Positions 56,690 to 64,000 of a DNA stretch of 64,000 nt are shown here, piece after piece. Each line of letters starts with the position of its first letter. Positions within the stretch are counted from its first letter, which is position 1. Origin of the DNA: Pseudomonas taiwanensis DSM 21245. GTDB lineage: Bacteria; Pseudomonadota; Gammaproteobacteria; Pseudomonadales; Pseudomonadaceae. The notes beneath the pieces are model-generated. The model did not search any database and had not been told where the DNA came from. It saw nothing but the letters and a program-made list of their open reading frames with translations. Where the stretch lies: assembly GCF_000425785.1 (NCBI RefSeq), contig NZ_AUEC01000005.1, positions 1 through 64,000 of the forward strand, written 5' to 3'. Made by a program: the position numbers and the translations under genes.

Positions 56690-57351
56690 GACAGGCTCCG
56701 CTGCACGGCAGACAATAATTGGTGATCGTCCAGCACGCGCACGCTGCGTCCACGCCACTGCAACACGCCTGCGGTGAACGGTGCGCCTTCGTGTTCGCCA
56801 TCCAGCAAGGCTGGGTCGAGCCGGTGAATACCGTCGATTTCATCCACCGCCATCACCACCGGCCCACCTAAGGCAGCCAGGATCAACAACCGTGGCATGG
56901 CCCGAACGCCGCGGGCGTCGCCTTGCACGGCCTCCACCTCGAGCAAGTCGGCCAGCGACAGGCAGGGCACCAAGGCACCGCGCACATTGGCCACGCCCTG
57001 CAGCACTCGCGAACGTTGATGAGGCAGCGAATGCACGGGCTGAACCGGGGCGATTTCAGCAAGACTGGCGGTGGCCAGCGCCATCCACTCCTCGCCCAGC
57101 CGGAACAGCAGCATCGAGCGGCCCACACACGCTTCCACCGGCACGGCCGCTTGCACCACGTCGTCCTGCAACAGCGCGTAGCGGTCCAGCAAGCGCGTGG
57201 CGGCCGCTGCGTAGATTTCACAATTGCGGCAGTGTATGTGCCGATCCAGCAGCGGACACTGCTTGTCACCGTGCACGCCGATGCGGTTCCAGCAGTCATC
57301 TATGCGATCGTCATCGTGAGCGATCAATTCCATCGCGCTATCGACCTTCAT
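56686..57351 (-). CDS. wspD: CheW-like coupling protein WspD with four-cysteine N-terminus
   Basis: A 221-residue protein linking the WspA receptor array to WspE. A CheW domain occupies about residues 75-215 (MLLFRLGEEWMALATASLAEIAPV, LQGVANVRGALVPCLSL). The N-terminal 60 residues carry four closely placed cysteines (20, 32, 41, 44; DDCWNRIG, KQCPLL, HCRNCEIY), a pattern that could bind a metal. This extension is absent from ordinary CheW. Its stop overlaps the wspE start and its start overlaps the wspC stop, so translation is coupled throughout. Confidence 0.93.
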   Translation of the reverse strand: MKVDSAMELIAHDDDRIDDCWNRIGVHGDKQCPLLDRHIHCRNCEIYAAAATRLLDRYALLQDDVVQAAVPVEACVGRSMLLFRLGEEWMALATASLAEIAPVQPVHSLPHQRSRVLQGVANVRGALVPCLSLADLLEVEAVQGDARGVRAMPRLLILAALGGPVVMAVDEIDGIHRLDPALLDGEHEGAPFTAGVLQWRGRSVRVLDDHQLLSAVQRSLS

Positions 57352-58613
57352 CGTTCAGACTCCCGCCCTACACGCGCCGCACGCTCCTGCAGACGTCGCG
57401 CGCCCGCCTCATCCCCTTGGGCTGCCAATAAGGCCGCCAGTTGCACCAGGGCCTCTGGATGCTGGGGGTCGAGGTAGAGTGCCTTGCGATAGTGGGTCAG
57501 CGCCTGCGAGGCGTCACCGTCGGTGTCGCTCAGCAACCCCAACCAGTAATACACCTGCGCCTTGGGGGCGAATTGCCGCAGGTAGCGCTGGCAGCTGGCC
57601 CGGGCCTGTGCGCTGTCACCGGCATTGGCCTGGCGCGCGATGCTGGCCAACAGCTCGCTCTCGCTCTCTCGCGGCTCAGGCGAAGGCTGCGCCGGTGGCA
57701 AGGTACGTAACGGGCGAGGCTTGGCCGTCGACATCGGTGCCGGCGGCGGCAGCGGCGAACGTGGCGTGAATGGCAGGGGCATCGCACGCCGTGGCCGAAC
57801 CTCAGGCGTTGGCGCATGGCTGTCCTGGCGAACATAGGCGAACGACTGGGCAATACCCAATGGGCGCATGCCCAAGCGTGCCAGCAGACTGCCCTCGGCG
57901 GGGCCGATGAACAAAACCCCCTGGGCATGGATCAGGCGTTTGAGCATCTCGAACACCCGCTGCTGGGTCGCCACATCGAAGTAGATGAGCAAGTTGCGGC
58001 AGAACACGAAGTCGTAAAGGCCATCACGGCTCGACAGCGCCGGGTCGAGCACATTGCCTACCTGCAGGCTCACTTGTGAGCACACCCTTTGATCCAGCTG
58101 GTGGCCATCCTCGATCTCACGGAAATGCCGCTCACGAAACGCCAGTTCACTGCCCCGGAACGAGTTGCGTCCGTAGATGGCTTGCTGGGCCTTGGTCACC
58201 GAATTGGGGCTGATGTCGATGCCGTCGATGTGAAACGAAGCGGGACTCAAGCCTGCATCGAGCAATGCCATGGCCGCCGAATACGGCTCCTCGCCGGTCG
58301 AACAGGGCAGGCTGAGCAGGCGTAGGGGGCGCTCGCCGGCGAGCTCTGCCAGGCGCCTCTGGGCCAACCCGACCAGGGCGGTGAACGACTCCGGGTAGCG
58401 GAAAAACCAGGTTTCCGGAACGATCACAGCCTCGATGAGCGCTTGCTGTTCGTCGGTCGATTGCTGCAGACGCAACCAGTAATCGTCCAGATCGGCCGCG
58501 TCCAGGGCCATGCACCGCTGACGCAGGGCGCGCTCGATCATGGCCTCGCCCACCGACTCCACATCAAGGCCGATGCGTTCCTGCAAAAATCGGAAATATC
58601 GATGCAGGTTCAT
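57348..58613 (-). CDS. wspC: Methyltransferase WspC (CheR with C-terminal TPR)
   Basis: A 421-residue protein that methylates WspA, required for Wsp signalling. The CheR methyltransferase domain covers about residues 1-270 (LLSLPCSTGEEPYSAAMALLDAG is the SAM motif, DFVFCRNLLIYF the catalytic region), followed by a proline-rich linker (about 275-310) and a TPR-like C-terminus (YYWLGLLSDTDGDASQALTHYRKALYLDPQHPEALVQLAAL). It overlaps wspB and wspD by four bases each. Normal for the family. Confidence 0.95.
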   Translation of the reverse strand: MNLHRYFRFLQERIGLDVESVGEAMIERALRQRCMALDAADLDDYWLRLQQSTDEQQALIEAVIVPETWFFRYPESFTALVGLAQRRLAELAGERPLRLLSLPCSTGEEPYSAAMALLDAGLSPASFHIDGIDISPNSVTKAQQAIYGRNSFRGSELAFRERHFREIEDGHQLDQRVCSQVSLQVGNVLDPALSSRDGLYDFVFCRNLLIYFDVATQQRVFEMLKRLIHAQGVLFIGPAEGSLLARLGMRPLGIAQSFAYVRQDSHAPTPEVRPRRAMPLPFTPRSPLPPPAPMSTAKPRPLRTLPPAQPSPEPRESESELLASIARQANAGDSAQARASCQRYLRQFAPKAQVYYWLGLLSDTDGDASQALTHYRKALYLDPQHPEALVQLAALLAAQGDEAGARRLQERAARVGRESER

Positions 58614-59116
58614 GTCGGCACCTGCAGGGGCTGGGTCGGGAACAACAGCATCCGCACGCTATCGGTCAACAGGTCGTCCACCTCGATGCGTTGCAACATG
58701 CCCTCGGCATCCTGAAGCACAGGCCCCAGGTAACGCGCATCAGGGTTATCCAGGCCATAAGGTTGGAAGGCTTCGGGGTGGCAGCGCAGGGTGTCGGTGG
58801 CTTGCTCGAGCACCAGGCCGAGCTGCTGGTCTTGGCGGTAGCGTACCAACACCAGTCGGGTGCTGGTGCGCTGCACGGCGGGCCTACCGAAACTCAGGAC
58901 CGAAAGGTCGATCACCGGCACCATCACGCCTCGATGGGCAAGGACGCCTGCGACCCACGTCGGCGCCTGGGCGATCGGCTTCAGCGGGCGACGCGGCAAC
59001 ACTTCGATGACTTCCCGGACATCCAGGGCGAAGCGCTGCTCGCCTATACGAAACTGCAGGTACAGCACGCCCTTGGCATCGGCCGCCACTACCGTGTGGG
59101 GATGAAGGTCACTCAT
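58610..59116 (-). CDS. wspB: CheW-like coupling protein WspB
   Basis: A 168-residue single-domain CheW protein (VLYLQFRIGEQRFALDVREVIEVLPRRPLKPI, WVAGVLAHRGVMVPVIDLSVL) that couples WspA to WspE. It starts five bases after the wspA stop and overlaps wspC by four bases. Unlike WspD it has no cysteine-rich N-terminus. Confidence 0.93.
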   Translation of the reverse strand: MSDLHPHTVVAADAKGVLYLQFRIGEQRFALDVREVIEVLPRRPLKPIAQAPTWVAGVLAHRGVMVPVIDLSVLSFGRPAVQRTSTRLVLVRYRQDQQLGLVLEQATDTLRCHPEAFQPYGLDNPDARYLGPVLQDAEGMLQRIEVDDLLTDSVRMLLFPTQPLQVPT

Positions 59117-59121
59117 CGCCG

Positions 59122-60744
59122 TCAGACTTTGAAGCGCGACACACCGCCGCGCAGCCCCGCAGCCACCTGGCTCAGTTCGTCGATGGCGAAACTGGCCTGG
59201 CGCAAGGATTCCACCGTCTGGGTGCTGGCATCACTGAGCTGGGCCAGCGCCTGGTTGATCTGCTCGGCACCGGTGGCCTGGGCCTGCATGCCTTCGTTGA
59301 CCATCAACACGCGCGGCGCCAATGCTTGTACCTGGTGGATGATCTGGCTGAGCTGCTCGCCCACCTGCTGCACCTCGAACATGCCGCGGCGCACTTCCTC
59401 GGAGAACTTGTCCATACCCATGACGCCAGCCGACACCGCTGACTGGATTTCCCGCACCATCTGCTCGATGTCGTAGGTAGCCACGGCGGTCTGGTCGGCC
59501 AACCGGCGCACCTCGGTGGCAACCACAGAGAAGCCTCGGCCGTACTCACCGGCTTTTTCCGCCTCAATGGCGGCATTGAGCGACAGCAGGTTGGTCTGGT
59601 CGGCCACCTTGACGATGGTCACCACGACCTGGGTGATGTTGCTGGCTTTCTCGTTGAGGATCGCCAGCTTGGCATTGACCAGGTCGGCAGCGCCCATCAC
59701 CTGGTGCATGGTCTCTTCCATTCGCGCCAGGCCCTGCTGACCGGAACCGGCGAGGCTGGAAGCCTGATCGGCAGCGCTGGTAACCTCGGTCATGGTGCGG
59801 ACCAGATCGCGAGAGGTGGCGGCGATCTCACGCGATGTAGCGCCAATTTCGGTGGTGGTGGCGGCGGTTTCGGTGGCGGTGGCCTGCTGCTGCTTGGAGG
59901 TGGCGGCGATCTCGGTCACCGAGGTGGTGACCTGCACCGATGAGCGCTGCGCCTGGGCGACCAGGTTGGCGAGGGCCTCGGCCATCTCGTTGAAGCCACT
60001 TTCGATGGCGCCGAACTCATCCTTGCGGTCCAGGCTCAAGCGCATGCTCAGGTCACCCGAGCGCAGTTTGTCGAGGGCATGGACGATACGCTGCATCGGT
60101 GCGGTAATGGCCCGCATCAGCAGCAAACCACAGATGCCTGCCGCGACGATCGCCAGCAGCAGTGAGACCAACATGCTGCCCTTGGCGGTGCTTACCGCGC
60201 TGACGATTTCCTGGGTGGCTGTACCGGCGGACTCACGATTGTGTTCGATGACGGTGTTCAGATGCTTGCGGCCTTCCAGCCAGGCGGGGGTAAGCACCTC
60301 GACGATCAGTCGCTCGGCTTCGGCGTAATTGCGCTGACGGTACGCCTCAAGCACCTGGTTTACAGTCTTGAGGTAGTTTTCTTCCATCTGGATGAAGGTG
60401 TCGAACCGGGCCTGATCGTCGGCGCCCTGGATGGTGCCTTGGTAGTTGGCCATCTGTTGCTTGAGCCGATCCTCGAAGCTCTTGAACAACTCCATGTCGG
60501 CCGCGGTGATTTCACGCCGCTTGGACAGGCCTACCAATTGTTGGCTGGTGACGTAACTGTCGACCCACGCACTGCGAATCATCGAACTGTAGTAAAGCCC
60601 GGGGATGCTGTCGGTCCCCACCGCCTCCTCGGCACTTTCGATCGCCACCAGCCGCGAGTAGGCGGCCACGATCATCAGCAGCATGATGGCGATGATCACG
60701 GCGAAACTTGCCAGGATCCGTTGGCGCAAGGTCCAGTTCTTCAC
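59122..60744 (-). CDS. wspA: Methyl-accepting chemotaxis-type receptor WspA
   Basis: A 540-residue membrane receptor that senses surface contact or envelope stress. Membrane segments are at about residues 10-32 and 188-210, with a helical-bundle sensor between; a HAMP domain follows to about 265, then the signalling domain with the hairpin block [25 protein letters not shown]. The start is a GTG at 60744 with TGAGGG seven bases upstream, not the preceding ATG, which is followed at once by TGA. First gene of the wsp operon; a TATACT -10-like element lies at 60788-60793. Confidence 0.94.
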   Translation of the reverse strand: MKNWTLRQRILASFAVIIAIMLLMIVAAYSRLVAIESAEEAVGTDSIPGLYYSSMIRSAWVDSYVTSQQLVGLSKRREITAADMELFKSFEDRLKQQMANYQGTIQGADDQARFDTFIQMEENYLKTVNQVLEAYRQRNYAEAERLIVEVLTPAWLEGRKHLNTVIEHNRESAGTATQEIVSAVSTAKGSMLVSLLLAIVAAGICGLLLMRAITAPMQRIVHALDKLRSGDLSMRLSLDRKDEFGAIESGFNEMAEALANLVAQAQRSSVQVTTSVTEIAATSKQQQATATETAATTTEIGATSREIAATSRDLVRTMTEVTSAADQASSLAGSGQQGLARMEETMHQVMGAADLVNAKLAILNEKASNITQVVVTIVKVADQTNLLSLNAAIEAEKAGEYGRGFSVVATEVRRLADQTAVATYDIEQMVREIQSAVSAGVMGMDKFSEEVRRGMFEVQQVGEQLSQIIHQVQALAPRVLMVNEGMQAQATGAEQINQALAQLSDASTQTVESLRQASFAIDELSQVAAGLRGGVSRFKV

Positions 60745-60787
60745 ATTCAGCCCTCAGGAATTCACAACGAGCGGGAAAAATCGCCGA

Positions 60788-60793
60788 AGTATA
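60788..60793 (-). promoter_or_regulatory. Possible -10 element of the wsp operon
   Basis: TATACT on the minus strand, 44 bases upstream of the GTG of wspA. No good -35 is present at the usual spacing. A single-box match of this kind is weak evidence. Confidence 0.3.
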
Positions 60794-60871
60794 GCCCAGG
60801 CTTCCTCTGCAATTGCGGCTGAAATTCGTTGTTTCAGGCATCCTTGCCCGACAATATGGCGTTTTGCCTGA

Positions 60872-61567
60872 TCATGGCGTCGACGCCAACCTGACCTGGG
60901 TCTCCAGCTCCTGCCGCAGGGCTGGGTCCAGGCGCAACTGGCGGGCCAGTTCATCCAGGTAGGCACGCTCCATGAAGTTTTCCTGATCGACCATCATCAC
61001 GCTGGCCAGGTACATCTCAGCGGCCATTTCCGGCGTCTGCGCGGCACGGGCGACTTCCGCCGGGTCCAGTGGCTTGTTCAGCTCGGCGTGCAACCAGTGC
61101 TGCAGCTCCTGGTCGCTGTCCAGGCGGGTGAACTCACCCTCGATCAAGGCACGCTCGCGATCATCGATGTGGCCGTCGGACTTGGCCGCTGCCACCAACG
61201 CCTGCAGCACCGCCTGGCTGTGCTGCTCGGCCTGGGACGCAGGCAGGCGGTCGAGGGTCTGAGGCTCTGCGCCCGCCCCCAGGCCCTGGCGTGCCTGCCA
61301 GTTGCCGTAGGCCTTGTAGGCCAGCACACCGAGCGCCGCCAGGCCACCGTAGGTCAGAACCTTGCCGCCATACTTGCGCGCCTTCTTGTTGCCCAGCAGC
61401 AGCCCCATCGCCCCGGCAGCCAAGGCGCTGCCGCCGGCGCCGGAAAGCAGGCCGCCCAGGCCACCGGCACCTGCCGCAGGCTTGCCCGCGCCGCCTGCGG
61501 TGGTTTGCTTGTTCAGCAGTTCCTGGCCAGATTTGAGCAATTGGTCGAGCAGGCCTCGGGTGTTCAT
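60872..61567 (-). CDS. DUF533 / TerB-like protein, YebE-type
   Basis: A 231-residue protein. A short N-terminal helix is followed by a Gly/Ala-rich stretch (residues about 25-55), a hydrophobic segment (LTYGGLAALGVLAYKAY, about 72-88) and a C-terminal DUF533/TerB-like helical domain with AAAKSDGHIDDRERALIEGEF and acidic residues that may bind metal. The ATG at 61567 (MNTRGLLDQLL) gives the family's usual length; the longer frame is not supported. In E. coli yebE is envelope-stress induced; role here unknown. Divergent from the solute-binding gene. Confidence 0.87.
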   Translation of the reverse strand: MNTRGLLDQLLKSGQELLNKQTTAGGAGKPAAGAGGLGGLLSGAGGSALAAGAMGLLLGNKKARKYGGKVLTYGGLAALGVLAYKAYGNWQARQGLGAGAEPQTLDRLPASQAEQHSQAVLQALVAAAKSDGHIDDRERALIEGEFTRLDSDQELQHWLHAELNKPLDPAEVARAAQTPEMAAEMYLASVMMVDQENFMERAYLDELARQLRLDPALRQELETQVRLASTP

Positions 61568-61784
61568 GTGCACGTCTCCACGGCGCGTAAAGTCACGGCC
61601 AGAGTAAGGCTTACCGCCATGAACACCACCTGTGGATTTGCTTCCAGATGTTGCGTTGCCGGCACAAAACCCAACTAGACTCGACTTCGCCGACAACCTG
61701 CACAACCGCACTACGCTTATAACAATGGCTTCACAGCTTTCTTGATGACTGCCCCGACCAAGATCTCCAAGAAGAGGGAACACC

Positions 61785-62936
61785 ATGTCAGTGCACAAGA
61801 CCGCATTGCTCGGCGCCGTGAGCGGCGCGCTAGTGGCCAGCGCCAGCTTGCAGGCCGCCGATTTGCCCAAGGCCCTGGGCGCCGGCGAAGGACGACTGGA
61901 TATCGTCGCCTGGCCGGGCTACATCGAGCGTGGGGAAAGCGACAAGGCCTATGACTGGGTCACAGGCTTCGAAAAGGAAACCGGCTGCAAGGTCAGCGTC
62001 AAGACCGCCGCGACTTCCGACGAAATGGTCAGCCTGATGACCAAGGGCGGCTACGACCTGGTCACCGCTTCGGGCGACGCTTCGCTCCGCCTGATCGCTG
62101 GCAAGCGGGTGCAGCCCATCAATACCGCGCTGATTCCCAACTGGAAGCACATTGACCCGCGCCTGCAGAACGGTGACTGGTACGTGGTCGACAAGCAGGT
62201 TTACGGCACCCCGTACCAGTGGGGGCCGAACGTGCTGCTGTACAACACCAACGTATTCAAGCAACCGCCCACCAGTTGGAGCGTGGTGTTCGCCCCGCAA
62301 GACCTGCCCGATGGCAAGCCCAACAAAGGCCGGGTGCAAGCCTATGACGGGCCGATCTACATCGCCGATGCCGCGCTTTACCTGAAGTCGGCCAAGCCTG
62401 AGCTGGGCATCAAGGACCCCTACGAGCTCACCGAAACGCAGTACAAGGCCGTGCTCGAGCTGCTGCGTCAGCAACAGCCGCTGGTCCATCGCTACTGGCA
62501 TGACGCAACCGTGCAGATGAGCGATGTGAAGAACGAAGGCGTGGTCGCCTCCAGTTCCTGGGGCTACATGGTCAACGGCCTGAAAGCCGAAAACCAGCCG
62601 GTGGCCTCGACCATACCGAAGGAGGGTGCAACGGGCTGGGCCGATACCACCATGCTGCACAGCGAGGCCAAGCACCCCAACTGCGCCTACAAGTGGATGG
62701 ACTGGTCGTTGCAGCCGAAGGTGCAAGGCGATGTGGCGGCCTGGTTCGGCTCGTTGCCGGCCGTTCCGGCGGCCTGTACCGCCAGCGAGCTGCTGGGTGC
62801 CGAAGGGTGCAAGACCAACGGCTTCGACAACTTCGACAAGATTGCCTTCTGGAAAACCCCACAGGCCCAAGGAGGCAAGTTCGTACCGTACAGCCGCTGG
62901 ACCCAGGATTACATTGCGATCATGGGCGGACGCTGA
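61785..62936 (+). CDS. ABC transporter periplasmic binding protein, polyamine type (YdcS-like)
   Basis: A 383-residue secreted protein with a signal peptide cleaved near ASASLQAADLP. The mature part is a PotD/YdcS-family binding protein (LDIVAWPGYIERGESDKAYDWVTGFEKETG, NVLLYNTNVF, SSWGYMVNGLKAENQ). It likely binds putrescine or a related amine, though the pocket cannot be judged confidently. It is followed by the ATPase gene in the same direction, with a REP pair in the gap. The divergent spacer towards the DUF533 gene (61568-61784) holds a TATAAC -10-like box near 61718. Confidence 0.9.
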   Translation: MSVHKTALLGAVSGALVASASLQAADLPKALGAGEGRLDIVAWPGYIERGESDKAYDWVTGFEKETGCKVSVKTAATSDEMVSLMTKGGYDLVTASGDASLRLIAGKRVQPINTALIPNWKHIDPRLQNGDWYVVDKQVYGTPYQWGPNVLLYNTNVFKQPPTSWSVVFAPQDLPDGKPNKGRVQAYDGPIYIADAALYLKSAKPELGIKDPYELTETQYKAVLELLRQQQPLVHRYWHDATVQMSDVKNEGVVASSSWGYMVNGLKAENQPVASTIPKEGATGWADTTMLHSEAKHPNCAYKWMDWSLQPKVQGDVAAWFGSLPAVPAACTASELLGAEGCKTNGFDNFDKIAFWKTPQAQGGKFVPYSRWTQDYIAIMGGR

Positions 62937-62964
62937 AGCCGGTTGAAACCCGACCTGGCTTCCT

Positions 62965-63032
62965 CACGGGCAAGCCGCTCCTACAGAGTACCGCGCAGTA
63001 GCTGTGGGGGCGGGTTAGCCCGCGAAGGGGCC
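62965..63032. repeat. REP-like inverted pair between binding-protein and ATPase genes
   Basis: CACGGGCAAGCCGCTCCTACAG (62965-62986, core quoted in part) and the inverse CGGGTTAGCCCGCGAAGGGG (63011-63030) face each other. REP elements between a binding-protein gene and the rest of its ABC operon often protect the upstream mRNA and raise binding-protein levels. Confidence 0.7.
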
Positions 63033-63067
63033 AGAGCAGGAGTAAGAACGTTTCCTGGAGCCCACAC

Positions 63068-64000
63068 ATGCCCCTAGCCGTCCAGTTCACCCAGGTTTCC
63101 CGCACCTTCGGCGAGGTCAAGGCTGTCGACCAGGTCAGCATCGACATCGAAGACGGCGAGTTCTTCTCCATGCTCGGGCCCTCAGGCTCGGGCAAGACCA
63201 CCTGCCTGCGCCTGATAGCGGGCTTCGAACATCCCAGCAGCGGCTCGATCCGTATTCACGGCGTCGAAGCCACGGGCGTGCCGCCCTACCAGCGCGACGT
63301 CAACACCGTGTTCCAGGACTACGCACTGTTTCCGCACATGAACGTGCGCGACAACATCGCCTATGGCCTCAAGGTAAAAGGCGTGGCCAAGGCCGAGCGC
63401 CATGCCCGCGCCGACGAGGCTTTGGCGATGGTCGCCCTTTCTGGCTATGGCGAGCGCAAACCGGCGCAGCTTTCTGGTGGCCAGCGTCAGCGTGTGGCCC
63501 TGGCCCGCGCACTGGTCAATCGCCCGCGGGTCCTGCTGCTGGACGAACCCCTCGGCGCCCTGGACCTGAAGTTGCGCGAACAGATGCAAGGCGAGCTCAA
63601 GAAGCTGCAGCGCCAGCTGGGCATCACCTTCGTTTTCGTTACCCACGACCAGACCGAGGCGCTGTCGATGTCCGACCGTGTGGCGGTGTTCAACCGGGGT
63701 CGCATCGAACAAGTCGACACCCCACGCAACCTGTACATGAAACCGGCTACCACCTTCGTCGCCGAGTTCGTCGGCACGTCCAACGTCCTGCGGGGCGAAC
63801 TGGCGAAGCAGCTCAATGGCAGCGCCACGCCGTTCTCCATTCGTCCGGAGCACATCCGCCTCGGTGACGCGGCCACTACGGGAACCGAGGTCCAGGTCAG
63901 TGGCTTGCTGCGCGACATCCAGTACCAGGGCAGCGCCACCCGCTACGAAGTCCAGCTCGACAGTGGCCAGTTGTTGGCGGTGAGTCATGCCAACGATCGC
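63068..64000 (+). CDS. ABC transporter ATP-binding subunit, polyamine type (PotA/YdcT-like), partial
   Basis: 311 codons are visible and the frame is open at the right edge. The N-terminal ATPase has Walker A GPSGSGKTT, signature LSGGQRQRVALARAL, Walker B LLLDEPLGALD and the switch His in FVTHDQTEAL. A C-terminal TOBE-type domain begins (FSIRPEHIRLGD). A GGAG site precedes the ATG by nine bases. It energises import of the substrate bound by the preceding periplasmic protein; permease genes presumably follow outside the window. Confidence 0.93.
   Translation, partial: MPLAVQFTQVSRTFGEVKAVDQVSIDIEDGEFFSMLGPSGSGKTTCLRLIAGFEHPSSGSIRIHGVEATGVPPYQRDVNTVFQDYALFPHMNVRDNIAYGLKVKGVAKAERHARADEALAMVALSGYGERKPAQLSGGQRQRVALARALVNRPRVLLLDEPLGALDLKLREQMQGELKKLQRQLGITFVFVTHDQTEALSMSDRVAVFNRGRIEQVDTPRNLYMKPATTFVAEFVGTSNVLRGELAKQLNGSATPFSIRPEHIRLGDAATTGTEVQVSGLLRDIQYQGSATRYEVQLDSGQLLAVSHANDR

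Overview
The window is a contiguous piece of a Pseudomonas chromosome, most likely the P. putida group. The coding strand is GC-rich, the gene order matches the rseP-dxr-cdsA-uppS-frr-pyrH-tsf-rpsB, adk-ppc, lysS-prfB and wsp blocks of Pseudomonas, and short palindromic repeats built on a GCGGCTAAAGCCGC-type core lie between genes. Assignment to a species is inference from recalled gene order; no database was searched. No rRNA, tRNA, CRISPR array, insertion sequence or prophage was seen.

Region 1 (1-8.0 kb, minus strand) is the envelope/translation block: the 5' end of bamA, then rseP, dxr, cdsA, uppS, frr, pyrH, tsf and rpsB. rpsB carries a structured leader and an extended -10 promoter, and a terminator-like hairpin separates it from tsf. 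Region 2 (8.0-23.6 kb) runs mostly on the plus strand: map, glnD and the diaminopimelate genes dapC, dapD and dapE, interspersed with a Na+/H+ antiporter, a YffB-type reductase, the csdA-csdE sulfur relay with divergently read tcdA (ct6A tRNA modification), an NdvB-type glucan synthase and rlmA. Region 3 (23.6-33.3 kb) has a small hypothetical gene, a cold-shock protein, plsB, a YbaY-like lipoprotein, a DUF4197 protein, and an MFP-RND efflux pair with a divergent TetR gene that share a palindromic operator candidate.

Region 4 (33.3-40.4 kb) is the most accessory-looking part: an AT-richer orphan RHS-core gene next to REP elements, rsmJ, a repeat-containing protein of unknown function, an extensin-like protein with an M15-type zinc-ligand pattern, a PEP-mutase-family enzyme, a DUF72 protein, then tsaB and adk. 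Region 5 (40.6-52.2 kb) has ppc, a probable envelope-stress DUF4398/OmpA lipoprotein pair, a DUF1704 'QEGLA' putative metallopeptidase beside a lipoprotein hydrolase, a TetR regulator, lysS, and prfB with its programmed +1 frameshift. Region 6 (52.3-60.7 kb) is the complete wspABCDEFR surface-sensing system: receptor WspA signals through WspE to the diguanylate cyclase WspR, with WspC and WspF as methyltransferase and methylesterase. The window ends with a DUF533 protein and the first two genes of a polyamine-type ABC importer, the second cut by the window edge.

The least explained items are the DUF1704 protein, the extensin-like protein, the duplicated 206-residue protein, the orphan RHS protein and the four-cysteine N-terminus of WspD. 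None of them amounts to a demonstrated new system.
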